A stretch of DNA of 6,054 bases from CAYYGL01 sp964471235 (lineage in GTDB: Bacteria; Calditrichota; Calditrichia; RBG-13-44-9; J075), in NCBI GenBank assembly GCA_964471235.1, contig CAYYGL010000240.1:1-6054 (forward strand), written 5' to 3'. Below are positions 1-5,551 of the stretch, piece after piece. Under the pieces are notes generated by a model. The model searched no databases and was not told the DNA's origin. It saw only the letters and a list, made by a program, of their open reading frames with translations. The position numbers and the translations under genes are program-made. Within the stretch, counting starts at the first letter, position 1, and every line of letters begins with the position of its first letter.

Positions 1-578
1 CGGATGGGAAGGTTATAAGTAACAGCGCCATCCACCAGCAATTTGCCATCCCATTCCAGGGGTGGGAAAAAACCGGGGATGGTCATACTGGCGGAAATCG
101 CCCGCCGTATATCGCCTTCGGTAAACAGTACCGGTTTGCCGCTGATGATATCGGTCGCATTACAGGCAAACGGAATCTGCAAATCGGTAAAATTTCCCTC
201 CTCAATCAACAATTCTATCGTTCGTTGCAGTCGCTCTTTTTTCAATAAGGCAGTGCGTCTTGCCATCAGGTTCAACATCACCCATTCCTTGATATTGCGG
301 GTAAACTGGCGGAGGGAGTCATCGGAAGGTCGGGTAGGTTTTCGCACCCGGTCCAACCCCAGTTGATGAAACGCATCGGTCTTCATATAGTCCTGCAACC
401 GGTTCAATACCGTATCCAAATCGGGATGTTGGGCATACATGCCACCGACCAGCGCACCGAAGCTGCACCCGACAATCATATCAAATCGGATGCCGTTTTC
501 TTCCAGAGCTTTTAACACCCCCACGTGAGCCAATCCACGGGCACCACCACCTCCCAAAACCAATGCGACTTTCTTCAT
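1..578 (-). CDS. Patatin-like phospholipase (RssA-type), C-terminus cut by window edge
   Basis: Predicted serine lipid acyl hydrolase of the patatin family, which uses a Ser-Asp dyad to cleave acyl esters of phospholipids; the true substrate is unknown. The 192 visible residues contain all the family hallmarks in order. The oxyanion glycine loop GGGGARG is at residues 9-15, the nucleophile elbow GCSFG at 37-41 (Ser39), and the DGA motif with the catalytic Asp at 183-185, just before the sequence leaves the window. There is no signal peptide, so it is probably cytoplasmic or peripheral to the membrane, as in the short RssA/YchK-like group. The ATG at 578 was chosen because MKKVALVLGGGGARG is the canonical family N-terminus and an AGGA lies about 8 nt upstream. 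It points away from all other confident genes except the cupin, about 570 bp behind it on the same strand. No clear promoter was found directly upstream. The family call is secure; the cellular role is not known. Confidence 0.93.
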   Translation of the reverse strand, partial: MKKVALVLGGGGARGLAHVGVLKALEENGIRFDMIVGCSFGALVGGMYAQHPDLDTVLNRLQDYMKTDAFHQLGLDRVRKPTRPSDDSLRQFTRNIKEWVMLNLMARRTALLKKERLQRTIELLIEEGNFTDLQIPFACNATDIISGKPVLFTEGDIRRAISASMTIPGFFPPLEWDGKLLVDGAVTYNLPI

Positions 579-632
579 TCCGAATCCTGTTTTTGAAAGT
601 TGTAGAAAGGTTTGCCCTTTCCGGTTCTTATC

Positions 633-936
633 TTACCGTAAATGAGGCCGAACGGTTGCAAAAGATTTCATCTGCTGCTCATACCGGTTATTTTCATAAT
701 CGATAGAGAAGCCGATTAATTTACCTGCTTGGCACGTTTTATTTAATTCTCTGAGGGATATCATAAATCGTAAGTCTTCAATTGGGCGGCAACCCGGATG
801 CCGGGTATTGTTTTCCTTCCATATCCTTTATTGCTTTTCATGCTTTCCCCTTTCCAGGATGTCTTCTCTTCCCGGTGTGGTCAGCGATGGTGGGCTTGTT
901 AATTCCCCTGGTGCTCACACTACGGTAACCTTTCAC
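633..936 (-). pseudogene. Possible frameshifted gene remnant or chain of tiny coupled ORFs
   Basis: Three minus-strand frames follow one another. Frame 1 runs from a GTG at 936 to a stop at 838-840 (32 aa, ending HPGKGKA). Frame 2 runs from an ATG at 841 to a stop at 761-763 (26 aa, starting MKSNKGYGRK). Frame 3 runs from an ATG at 764 to a stop at 633-635 (43 aa, ending SFATVRPHLR). Both junctions are ATGA, where the stop of one frame overlaps the start of the next. Frame 2 has a purine-rich AAAGGGGAAAGC before its ATG; the other two have no good ribosome-binding site. Frame 3 stays open upstream of its ATG for about 20 more codons, which fits a single older gene broken by frameshifts. Composition looks protein-like (for example IDYENNRYEQQMKSF), but I recognise no family, and frames this short can arise by chance. 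Low confidence. Confidence 0.2.
792..806. repeat. Short perfect inverted repeat (6-bp stem, 3-nt loop)
   Basis: ACCCGG, loop ATG, then CCGGGT. On the plus strand it is followed by ATTGTTTTCC, so it superficially resembles a weak plus-strand terminator. No plus-strand gene lies upstream for it to serve, and the T-tract is interrupted. It falls inside the short minus-strand frames. Function unclear. Confidence 0.3.
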
Positions 937-1014
937 CGCTGTCGCTGGCAGTTAGAAATAGAATTGCTTCATTTTGTGTGCTGATGCGGAAAATTTGAGT
1001 TTGGTGAATCGTAC

Positions 1015-1045
1015 AAAAAAAACAGGGGACGACTGGCGTCCCCTG
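1015..1045 (-). terminator. Strong Rho-independent terminator
   Basis: Read on the minus strand, a perfect 9-bp stem CAGGGGACG / CGTCCCCTG (arms at 1045-1037 and 1031-1023) encloses the 5-nt loop CCAGT and runs directly into eight T residues (1022-1015). The GC-rich stem with an immediate uninterrupted U-tract is a textbook intrinsic terminator. Its direction fits both the candidate small RNA starting near 1082 and any transcript from the cupin gene, whose stop is at 1152. Confidence 0.9.
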
Positions 1046-1082
1046 CGGAGTTGGGAGGGAGGTTGACCTTAATTAAAAGGTC
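1015..1082 (-). ncRNA. Candidate small RNA, about 68 nt, with C-rich anti-SD-like loop
   Basis: The predicted transcript starts near 1082, about 7 nt after a -10 element. It begins with a 6-bp hairpin GACCTT / AAGGTC (1082-1077 with 1070-1065, loop TTAATT). Next comes an apparently unpaired segment, 1064-1046, carrying CCTCCCTCCC (1062-1053), and the transcript ends in the strong terminator at 1045-1015. No start codon or open frame of useful length fits inside, so it is not a leader peptide. The hairpin, exposed C-rich single strand and terminator hairpin match the general design of known C-rich regulatory RNAs, which bind the Shine-Dalgarno region of target mRNAs. CCUCC is also the anti-Shine-Dalgarno core of 16S rRNA. 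I do not recognise a named RNA family. Alternatives are the 3' UTR tail of the cupin mRNA (possibly processed into an RNA) or a terminated leader for downstream minus-strand genes. Confidence 0.55.
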
Positions 1083-1084
1083 GA

Positions 1085-1097
1085 GGCTAATTTAGCC
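1085..1097. promoter_or_regulatory. 13-bp palindrome covering the -10 element, possible operator
   Basis: GGCTAAATTAGCC on the minus strand is a perfect inverted repeat (GGCTAA / TTAGCC around one central base). It contains the whole -10 hexamer of the small RNA promoter. A symmetrical site in this position would suit a dimeric repressor. It lies mostly upstream of the predicted start, so it is less likely to be an RNA hairpin. No matching regulator is visible in the window. Confidence 0.3.
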
Positions 1098-1117
1098 GAT
1101 TTTGATATATTTGTCAA
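1089..1117 (-). promoter_or_regulatory. Sigma70-like promoter for the candidate small RNA
   Basis: On the minus strand there is a perfect -35 TTGACA (1117-1112), a 17-nt spacer, and a -10 TAAATT (1094-1089, 4 of 6 consensus positions). The predicted start is near 1082. The promoter lies after the cupin stop codon, so its only immediate product would be the short RNA ending at 1015 or a read-through transcript toward the patatin gene. Confidence 0.6.
1102..1117. promoter_or_regulatory. Imperfect dyad over the -35 region
   Basis: TTGATA, spacer TATT, TGTCAA form an inverted repeat with one mismatched pair that includes the whole -35 hexamer. It could be a second regulator half-site pair, or a by-product of AT-rich promoter sequence. 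Weak evidence. Confidence 0.18.
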
Positions 1118-1151
1118 GACCTTATCACGATTTTTTAGAAAATTTTAATAT

Positions 1152-1514
1152 TCAGGGGTCCCGATGCACCTGGTCGGGTGAAAAAGCCGGTAGACATACC
1201 GACCAGTATTCCGCCGGTTCATCGAACGGGTTGGCATATTGTACAGTTGTGTGCGCCGGTATCCATAATGTTTCACCGGCAGTTAACAGAACGATTTTTC
1301 CGGCAATGGTTACTTGCTTACGACCGGATATCATAATGGTGATTTCATCGAATTCGGGAGTTTGGGGCGGTTCCTGCCACCCGGGTGGGGCAACCATGTG
1401 GGCGATGCTAAACCGACGATGCCGGGTGCTTACCCGACCAAAATGTTCTTCTATGAGTTTCCCGTCATTGGTGGGCACAACGACCGGATGTTTTTGAAGA
1501 AAATAAGTTTTCAT
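1152..1514 (-). CDS. Small single-domain cupin protein with atypical metal site
   Basis: A 120-residue protein forming one cupin beta-barrel. The N-terminal part HFGRVSTRHRRFSIAHMVAPPGW leads into the first cupin motif region, QEPPQTPEFDEITIMISGRKQV (47-68). The second motif is GETLWIPAHTTVQYAN (80-95), followed by a conserved-looking tail FDEPAEYWSVCLPAFSP. In metal-binding cupins motif 1 carries HxH...E and motif 2 carries a His. Here the HxH positions are occupied by Gln, Glu or Pro-type residues and the motif 2 His position appears to be Gln92, while the Glu/Asp (54-57) and Asn95 remain. Metal binding and catalysis are therefore uncertain, and a ligand-binding or sensory role is possible. 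The frame opens with TTG at 1517, but ATG at 1514 is preferred: AGGAG at 1524-1520 sits 5 nt from the ATG and only 2 nt from the TTG. It is divergent from the rightward operon, and its transcript would end at the terminator at 1015-1045 or earlier. Specific function unknown. Confidence 0.85.
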   Translation of the reverse strand: MKTYFLQKHPVVVPTNDGKLIEEHFGRVSTRHRRFSIAHMVAPPGWQEPPQTPEFDEITIMISGRKQVTIAGKIVLLTAGETLWIPAHTTVQYANPFDEPAEYWSVCLPAFSPDQVHRDP

Positions 1515-1519
1515 CAATG

Positions 1520-1524
1520 CTCCT
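1520..1524 (-). promoter_or_regulatory. Shine-Dalgarno site of the cupin gene
   Basis: AGGAG within an AAAAAGGAGCA stretch on the minus strand. It is 5 nt before ATG 1514 and 2 nt before the in-frame TTG 1517, so it decides in favour of the ATG start. Confidence 0.75.
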
Positions 1525-1550
1525 TTTTGGTTATACTCTCACAAATATTG

Positions 1551-1580
1551 TTGGAAAAGTTATCTTAAATCAACTATATT
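1551..1580 (+). promoter_or_regulatory. Probable promoter of the SpoIIM-MoxR operon
   Basis: TTGGAA (1551-1556, 4 of 6 matches to TTGACA), an 18-nt spacer, and TATATT (1575-1580, 5 of 6 matches to TATAAT). The predicted start near 1587 leaves a leader of about 35 nt before the ATG at 1622. It lies in the 107-bp region shared with the divergent cupin gene, so the two promoters probably sit back to back. I found no equally good candidate for the cupin direction. Confidence 0.45.
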
Positions 1581-1621
1581 TCCAATCATGATAATTTGCT
1601 ACTAAATTTTTAAAGAAGCCG

Positions 1622-2620
1622 ATGCAAGAAGTTCTTTTTCTCAAACAAAACGCCTCCAAGTGGCGTCGACTGGAACACCTGCTCTCGACACACCAGCCGA
1701 CCGACCCGGATGAATTGGCAGAATTGTTCATCGAGGTTACCAATGACCTCTCCTATGCCAAAACGTTTTTCCCGAATAGCAAAGCAACTCAGTATCTGAA
1801 CACCCTGGCTGCCAGGGTGCACCAGGCGATTTATCGGAATAAAAAAGAGAACCGCAGCCGGCTGGTCCAGTTCTGGGCGTATGAATTACCGGCAACGTTT
1901 CGGCAGGCGCATCGGCAAATGCTCTACGCCTTCCTCATCTTTATGATATCTGTATTCATCGGAGTGATCTCAACCGGAAACGATTCTACTTTTGTTCGGC
2001 TTATCCTGGGCGATCGTTATGTGAATTATACGTTGCATAACATCGAAAAGAAAGACCCCATGGCAATCTATAAATCCATGAACCAGATTGATATGTTTCT
2101 GGGTATCACCATCAATAATATAAAAGTGGCGTTCTATTGTTTTGCAGCCGGAATTCTGTTTTCCATTGGCACGGTTTTCCTGCTTTTTTATAATGGGGTA
2201 ATGTTGGGGGTGTTTCAGTATTTTTTTCATCAACATGGGTTATTGCTGGCAGCGGCCTCGGTTATCTGGATTCATGGCACCCTGGAAATATCTTCCATCA
2301 TTGTTGCCGGGAGTGCCGGGCTGGTGATGGGGAACAGCCTCCTGTTTCCGGGCACGTATACCCGGCGGCAGTCCCTTATGCAGGGAGCGGCGAAAGGTAT
2401 CAAAATTGTGATTGGTTTGGTTCCCCTCTTTATGATTGCTGCTTTTTTGGAAGGGTTTGTCACCCGTTATACGAACATGCCGCTTGCTTTAAATCTTACT
2501 ATTATTCTTGGTTCATTAACCTTTGTGGTCTGGTATTTTATCCTCTATCCCTTTCGGTTAGCCTCAAAAAAGCCCGATAACCCTCAACCGTTTATCTTTA
2601 CTGGAGATGCGCATGAATAA
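1622..2620 (+). CDS. SpoIIM-like (stage II sporulation protein M family, DUF95) membrane protein
   Basis: A 332-residue integral membrane protein of the SpoIIM/DUF95 family. The family is named for a Bacillus sporulation factor but is widespread in non-sporulating bacteria, commonly beside moxR genes, where its job is not established. The N-terminal ~90 residues are soluble and mostly helical. Membrane segments are likely at about 100-118, 168-190, 207-237, 260-279 and 289-311. Family signature stretches are visible: NNIKVAFYCFAAGI (165-178) with the following LFYNGVMLG, and HGTLEISSIIVAGSAGLVMG (218-237), with His and Glu inside the membrane region. The start has only a weak AAGAAG about 3 nt upstream, but the protein begins as the family does. 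It is the first gene of the plus-strand operon, and its last 8 bases overlap the next gene, suggesting coupled translation. Nothing else in the window points to sporulation. Confidence 0.88.
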   Translation: MQEVLFLKQNASKWRRLEHLLSTHQPTDPDELAELFIEVTNDLSYAKTFFPNSKATQYLNTLAARVHQAIYRNKKENRSRLVQFWAYELPATFRQAHRQMLYAFLIFMISVFIGVISTGNDSTFVRLILGDRYVNYTLHNIEKKDPMAIYKSMNQIDMFLGITINNIKVAFYCFAAGILFSIGTVFLLFYNGVMLGVFQYFFHQHGLLLAAASVIWIHGTLEISSIIVAGSAGLVMGNSLLFPGTYTRRQSLMQGAAKGIKIVIGLVPLFMIAAFLEGFVTRYTNMPLALNLTIILGSLTFVVWYFILYPFRLASKKPDNPQPFIFTGDAHE

Positions 2621-3476
2621 TGCTACCGTCATCCCCTTTCGACGACAACGTGATTTCAGCGAAGTATTGAACGCGACATTTGCGTTTTTACGCCAAATGC
2701 TGAAACCGCTGGCAAAATATTATGCCTTTCTGATAACCCCTTTTATTGCCCTGGAATCGTTGATTAGCGGAATTTTTGGGCTGTCCCTGGGGTTTATGGG
2801 CGGCAGCGGACAAAACACAACCAGTGCCATTACCGGCATGTTTTTATATTACTTAGCATATTACATTACCACAATTGTAGTGACCGCCTATATCAACAGT
2901 TTTATTGTTTTATACATGGATCATGGGGGGGCTAATTTTACTATCAACGATATCAACCGGTTGATAAAAAAATATTTCTGGAAACTGTTCTTCGGGATGT
3001 TATTTATCGGGGTGATTATAATTCTCAGCCTGTTCTTTTTTTTCATCCCCGGGATATTTTTAGGCATTGTGCTCAGTCTGTTCGGGATTGTATTGATTCG
3101 CGAGCAAAACGGAGTGGTGAACGCCTTTAGCCGTTGTTTTGATTTGGTTATGGGGAACTGGTGGCAAACATTTTTTATCCTGGCTGTTAGTTCTCTTATC
3201 GCCGGAGTATTCAACCTGGGATTACAGCTCCCTCAATATGCCGTGTTATTTTTGGTGAAGTTCCATTCTACCAAAGCCGTGATGGGGGGCGGTTACCAGA
3301 TTTTGATTACCATTATGACTTTTATCGTGGGAGTGGCGACCCGGTTTTTGGGGTTGATTCCGGAAATTGCCAGTGCGTTTCAATATTTTAACCTGGTGGA
3401 AAAAAAGGAGTTGGTGGGGTTATTTGAAAGAATTGACCGGATCAAAACATCTGCGGCTGGAGCGGAACTGAATTAA
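2613..3476 (+). CDS. Multi-pass membrane protein, GPDPase-membrane-domain-like, unknown function
   Basis: A very hydrophobic 287-residue protein with perhaps six membrane-spanning or membrane-embedded segments (about 36-60, 75-100, 124-143, 144-163, 184-205 and 228-250). A short charged N-terminus, RRQRDFSEVLNATFAFLRQ, precedes them and a polar tail, VEKKELVGLFERIDRIKTS, follows. The stretch AFSRCFDLVMGNWWQTFFILAVSSLIAG (171-198) resembles the repeat unit of the membrane domain found in some glycerophosphodiester phosphodiesterases. No catalytic domain is present, so enzymatic activity should not be assumed. An in-frame ATG exists at 2607, but the ATG at 2613 is preferred because GGAG (2603-2606) sits 6 nt before it. 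The gene overlaps the SpoIIM-like gene by 8 bp and is followed by the DUF4129 gene, so it is probably a structural partner in the same membrane system. Confidence 0.8.
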   Translation: MNNATVIPFRRQRDFSEVLNATFAFLRQMLKPLAKYYAFLITPFIALESLISGIFGLSLGFMGGSGQNTTSAITGMFLYYLAYYITTIVVTAYINSFIVLYMDHGGANFTINDINRLIKKYFWKLFFGMLFIGVIIILSLFFFFIPGIFLGIVLSLFGIVLIREQNGVVNAFSRCFDLVMGNWWQTFFILAVSSLIAGVFNLGLQLPQYAVLFLVKFHSTKAVMGGGYQILITIMTFIVGVATRFLGLIPEIASAFQYFNLVEKKELVGLFERIDRIKTSAAGAELN

Positions 3477-3564
3477 TTTCCAGAAGACCGTCTGCTACAT
3501 CGGTATGTATCGCCGCTCAACTGAGAATACAATTCAATCGCCAATTGAAAAAATCCTGTTTGAT

Positions 3565-4287
3565 ATGAAACCACGCTTTTACATCCTGCTCGCTCTGTCG
3601 ATTCACTTTTTGATATTCCCGAGCTTTCTCCGGGCGGAGGAGCCACCGGTTAAAACGGATACCGGGAAAATAACGGTTCGCTATCCCTCTCCTCAAACCC
3701 TCTCCCGTTATCGTCACGATTCGGATTTCTCCTATCAATCCATTCCGCCCCCTCCTGCGTCTCTCTGGCAACAACTGGTTCGTTGGGTGGTACAAAAACT
3801 CTATAACTTTTTCTCCCGGAAAGAATATGCGCTGTATCGAACTTTTCTCAGTTATTCGTTGATCCTCTTAACTTTGGCGTTGGTTATCCGCATCATCAGC
3901 AAATCCGAGTTAGCCGGGGTATTCCATGCCAAATCGGCGGCTTCCCCAACCCGGTTTAGTGTCGAAACCGAAAATGTTGATCAGTTGAATTTGCAAAAAT
4001 TGATTGAGGATGCCATTTCCCGAAAGCAGTATCGATTAGCCGTGCGATTCTTCTACCTGAAAATGCTTCGCCAACTGGCGGAAAATCAAATCATCGTTTT
4101 TCAGGCGGATAAAACGAACCGCGATTACCTGAATGAGATTGAACCTGATGAACTACGAGATGACTTTCGTGATATCACCCGCTTATTCGAATATATCTGG
4201 TACGGAGAATTCCCAATCGACCAGCCGCTGTTTCAACTGACCATTAAACAATTTCAGCAATTCCAAAATCGAATCGAGTCCACCTGA
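3565..4287 (+). CDS. DUF4129-domain membrane protein with signal peptide
   Basis: From the ATG at 3565 the protein has 240 residues. It shows a signal peptide (MKPRF, hydrophobic core, likely cut after FLRA at 24), an extracytoplasmic stretch rich in Ser and Pro, one membrane helix (about 93-112), and a cytoplasmic C-terminal DUF4129 domain (about 143-215). The domain carries its typical pattern: a Tyr-Arg-Leu-Ala helix with YLKMLRQLAE, then ADKTNRDYLNEI (181-192), then FRDITRLFEYIWYGEFPI (201-218). DUF4129 proteins commonly accompany moxR, DUF58 and DUF4350 genes, but no biochemical function is established. The frame is also open from an ATG at 3505, which would add 20 polar residues before the signal peptide. 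Neither start has a convincing ribosome-binding site, and I prefer 3565 because it puts the signal peptide at the N-terminus. The stop shares one base with the next start (TGATG), implying coupled translation. Confidence 0.85.
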   Translation: MKPRFYILLALSIHFLIFPSFLRAEEPPVKTDTGKITVRYPSPQTLSRYRHDSDFSYQSIPPPPASLWQQLVRWVVQKLYNFFSRKEYALYRTFLSYSLILLTLALVIRIISKSELAGVFHAKSAASPTRFSVETENVDQLNLQKLIEDAISRKQYRLAVRFFYLKMLRQLAENQIIVFQADKTNRDYLNEIEPDELRDDFRDITRLFEYIWYGEFPIDQPLFQLTIKQFQQFQNRIEST

Positions 4288-5486
4288 TGAGGAGCAATAT
4301 CAAATATATCCTTCCCCTTCTCGGGGGAATGCTTTTGATGATCATTCTGGAAATCAACACCCCGAAGCCGCTGAACTGGCAGCCAACCCTGTCAATGTCC
4401 GATAAAATTCCTTATGGCAGTTACCTGGTATATGATCTACTCAGCGAGATTTTTCCGGAACAGCCGATACGTGTGAACAATCAGCCACTTTATGAAAGTT
4501 TGCAATCTGATGAGGAGCAGCACAATTACATTATTATCACCGATGAATTCGCACCGGATGAACTGGAGACCAACAAATTGCTTTCTTATGTGGAAGCCGG
4601 AAACGATGTCTTTATTGCCTCAGGTCGGTTCCGGGGTGCTTTGGCGGATTCTTTTCACCTGGAAACTTCATTTATAATTTCTCCGGAGATTGAGACCAGT
4701 GGGTTCTACTTAAACGATTCCGTTTCTCTGAATTTCAGCAATCCCAATCTTTCCAGTCCTCAGAATTATATTTATCGCAGGCAAACTGTCAACAGTTACT
4801 TCTCACATTTTGATACCCTGCATGCCACGGTTCTGGGGATAAACAACATCCATAAAGCCAATTTTATTCGCTTTGAGATTGGCAAGGGAGCTATATTTTT
4901 TAGCAGTGTTCCCCTGGCGTTTACCAATTACAATGTTCTATATCGTAATAATTATGAGTATATTGCCAAAGCCTTTTCTTATCTTCCGATTTTGCCCACT
5001 TATTGGGACGAGTATTACAAGTGGGGTCGTCGAATGGCTTCTTCGCCGTTGCGGTATATTTTAAGTCAACCGGCGCTCAAATATGCTTACATTACCCTGA
5101 TGATTGGGATGGTGCTCTTTTTGATTTTTGAGGGTCGGCGGCGACAACGGATTATTCCGGTATTAACGCCGTTGCGGAACACCACGGTCGATTTTGTGCA
5201 AACTGTAAGTCGTTTATACTTACAACATCGAAATTACAAACAGCTGGCAGATAAGCTGATCCGCTTTTTTCTGGAAAATTTGCGAAGCCGTTTTTTTGTT
5301 AAAACCGGGGAGTTTAATGAAGCCTTTTATGAGAAACTTGCCCGGAAAAGCGGGGTCCCGCAAAAAGAAATCGAGAAGCTTTTTTCCCGCATCCAATGGG
5401 TTCGGGAACAGGAGCATCTTGGAGAGAAGGGATTGGTGGATCTACACCGGGCAATCCAACGGTTTCAGCGGGCGGTCAACCTTTAA
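4287..5486 (+). CDS. DUF4350-domain membrane-anchored protein
   Basis: A 399-residue protein with an N-terminal membrane anchor (about 7-23), a large extracytoplasmic domain, a second membrane helix (about 264-282, followed by EGRRRQR), and a helical cytoplasmic tail of some 110 residues. The outer domain begins with the typical WQPTLSMSDKIPYGSYLVYDLLSEIFP (31-57). It continues with a Rossmann/GATase-like core: IIITDEFAPDELETNKLLSYVEAGNDVFIASG (82-113) and, later, GKGAIFFSSVPLAFTNYNVL (199-218). This fits DUF4350, a family usually found with moxR and DUF4129 genes and of unknown activity. I see no glutaminase-type catalytic Cys-His pair, so it is likely a binding rather than a catalytic domain. 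The start at 4287 overlaps the previous stop by one base and has no strong ribosome-binding site, consistent with translational coupling. A 65-bp gap separates it from moxR. Confidence 0.85.
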   Translation: MRSNIKYILPLLGGMLLMIILEINTPKPLNWQPTLSMSDKIPYGSYLVYDLLSEIFPEQPIRVNNQPLYESLQSDEEQHNYIIITDEFAPDELETNKLLSYVEAGNDVFIASGRFRGALADSFHLETSFIISPEIETSGFYLNDSVSLNFSNPNLSSPQNYIYRRQTVNSYFSHFDTLHATVLGINNIHKANFIRFEIGKGAIFFSSVPLAFTNYNVLYRNNYEYIAKAFSYLPILPTYWDEYYKWGRRMASSPLRYILSQPALKYAYITLMIGMVLFLIFEGRRRQRIIPVLTPLRNTTVDFVQTVSRLYLQHRNYKQLADKLIRFFLENLRSRFFVKTGEFNEAFYEKLARKSGVPQKEIEKLFSRIQWVREQEHLGEKGLVDLHRAIQRFQRAVNL

Positions 5487-5532
5487 GCATTTTTCGAAAG
5501 TCAAAACCAACAGATGCAAACACCGAAATCTC

Positions 5533-5542
5533 AAAGGAGAAG
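5533..5542 (+). promoter_or_regulatory. Strong Shine-Dalgarno region of moxR
   Basis: AAAGGAGAAGG-type purine run (5533-5543). Its nearer part (AGAAGG) ends about 9 nt before the ATG at 5552. It is one of the clearest ribosome-binding sites in the window and suggests moxR is translated independently of the upstream genes despite being in the same operon. Confidence 0.6.
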
Positions 5543-5551
5543 GTAGCGACG

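Larger units (their letters stand above)
579..1014. other. 436-bp stretch without a confident gene
   Basis: This stretch separates the patatin start from the terminator of the candidate small RNA. No frame here gives a protein I recognise. On the minus strand, three consecutive short frames (936-838, 841-761 and 764-633) are chained by ATGA overlaps and are described separately. One short perfect inverted repeat lies at 792-806. I see no tRNA, rRNA, insertion-sequence end, CRISPR repeat or recognisable riboswitch consensus. It could be decayed coding sequence or a long 5' leader for the patatin gene. Confidence 0.6.

Noticed and set aside
43..366. Plus-strand open frame of 107 codons
   Set aside because: It is antisense to the patatin gene, which has intact catalytic motifs on the minus strand. 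The plus-strand translation has no recognisable domain.
792..815. Plus-strand intrinsic terminator
   Set aside because: The stem is only 6 bp with an interrupted T-tract, and there is no plus-strand gene upstream; kept only as a short inverted repeat.
838..960. Possible structured RNA: CAGCGA near 950 can pair with TCGCTG near 885 on the minus strand, with further small helices between
   Set aside because: I compared it mentally with cobalamin, TPP, SAM, cyclic-di-GMP, glycine and group II intron signatures and found no match. Helices of 4-6 bp are expected by chance at this length.
1047..1062. Possible plus-strand G-quadruplex (GG, GGG, GGG, GG tracts)
   Set aside because: Only two stacked tetrads are possible, and the G-run is more simply explained as the complement of the C-rich segment of the candidate RNA.
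1015..1100. Group II intron or insertion element placed after the terminator
   Set aside because: No intron 5' consensus, domain V, transposase or target-site duplication is visible beside the terminator.
1102..1497. Plus-strand open frame of 131 codons over the cupin gene
   Set aside because: It is antisense to the cupin, whose minus-strand frame has a good ribosome-binding site and family motifs. The plus frame reads as low-quality protein rich in Cys, Gly and Trp.
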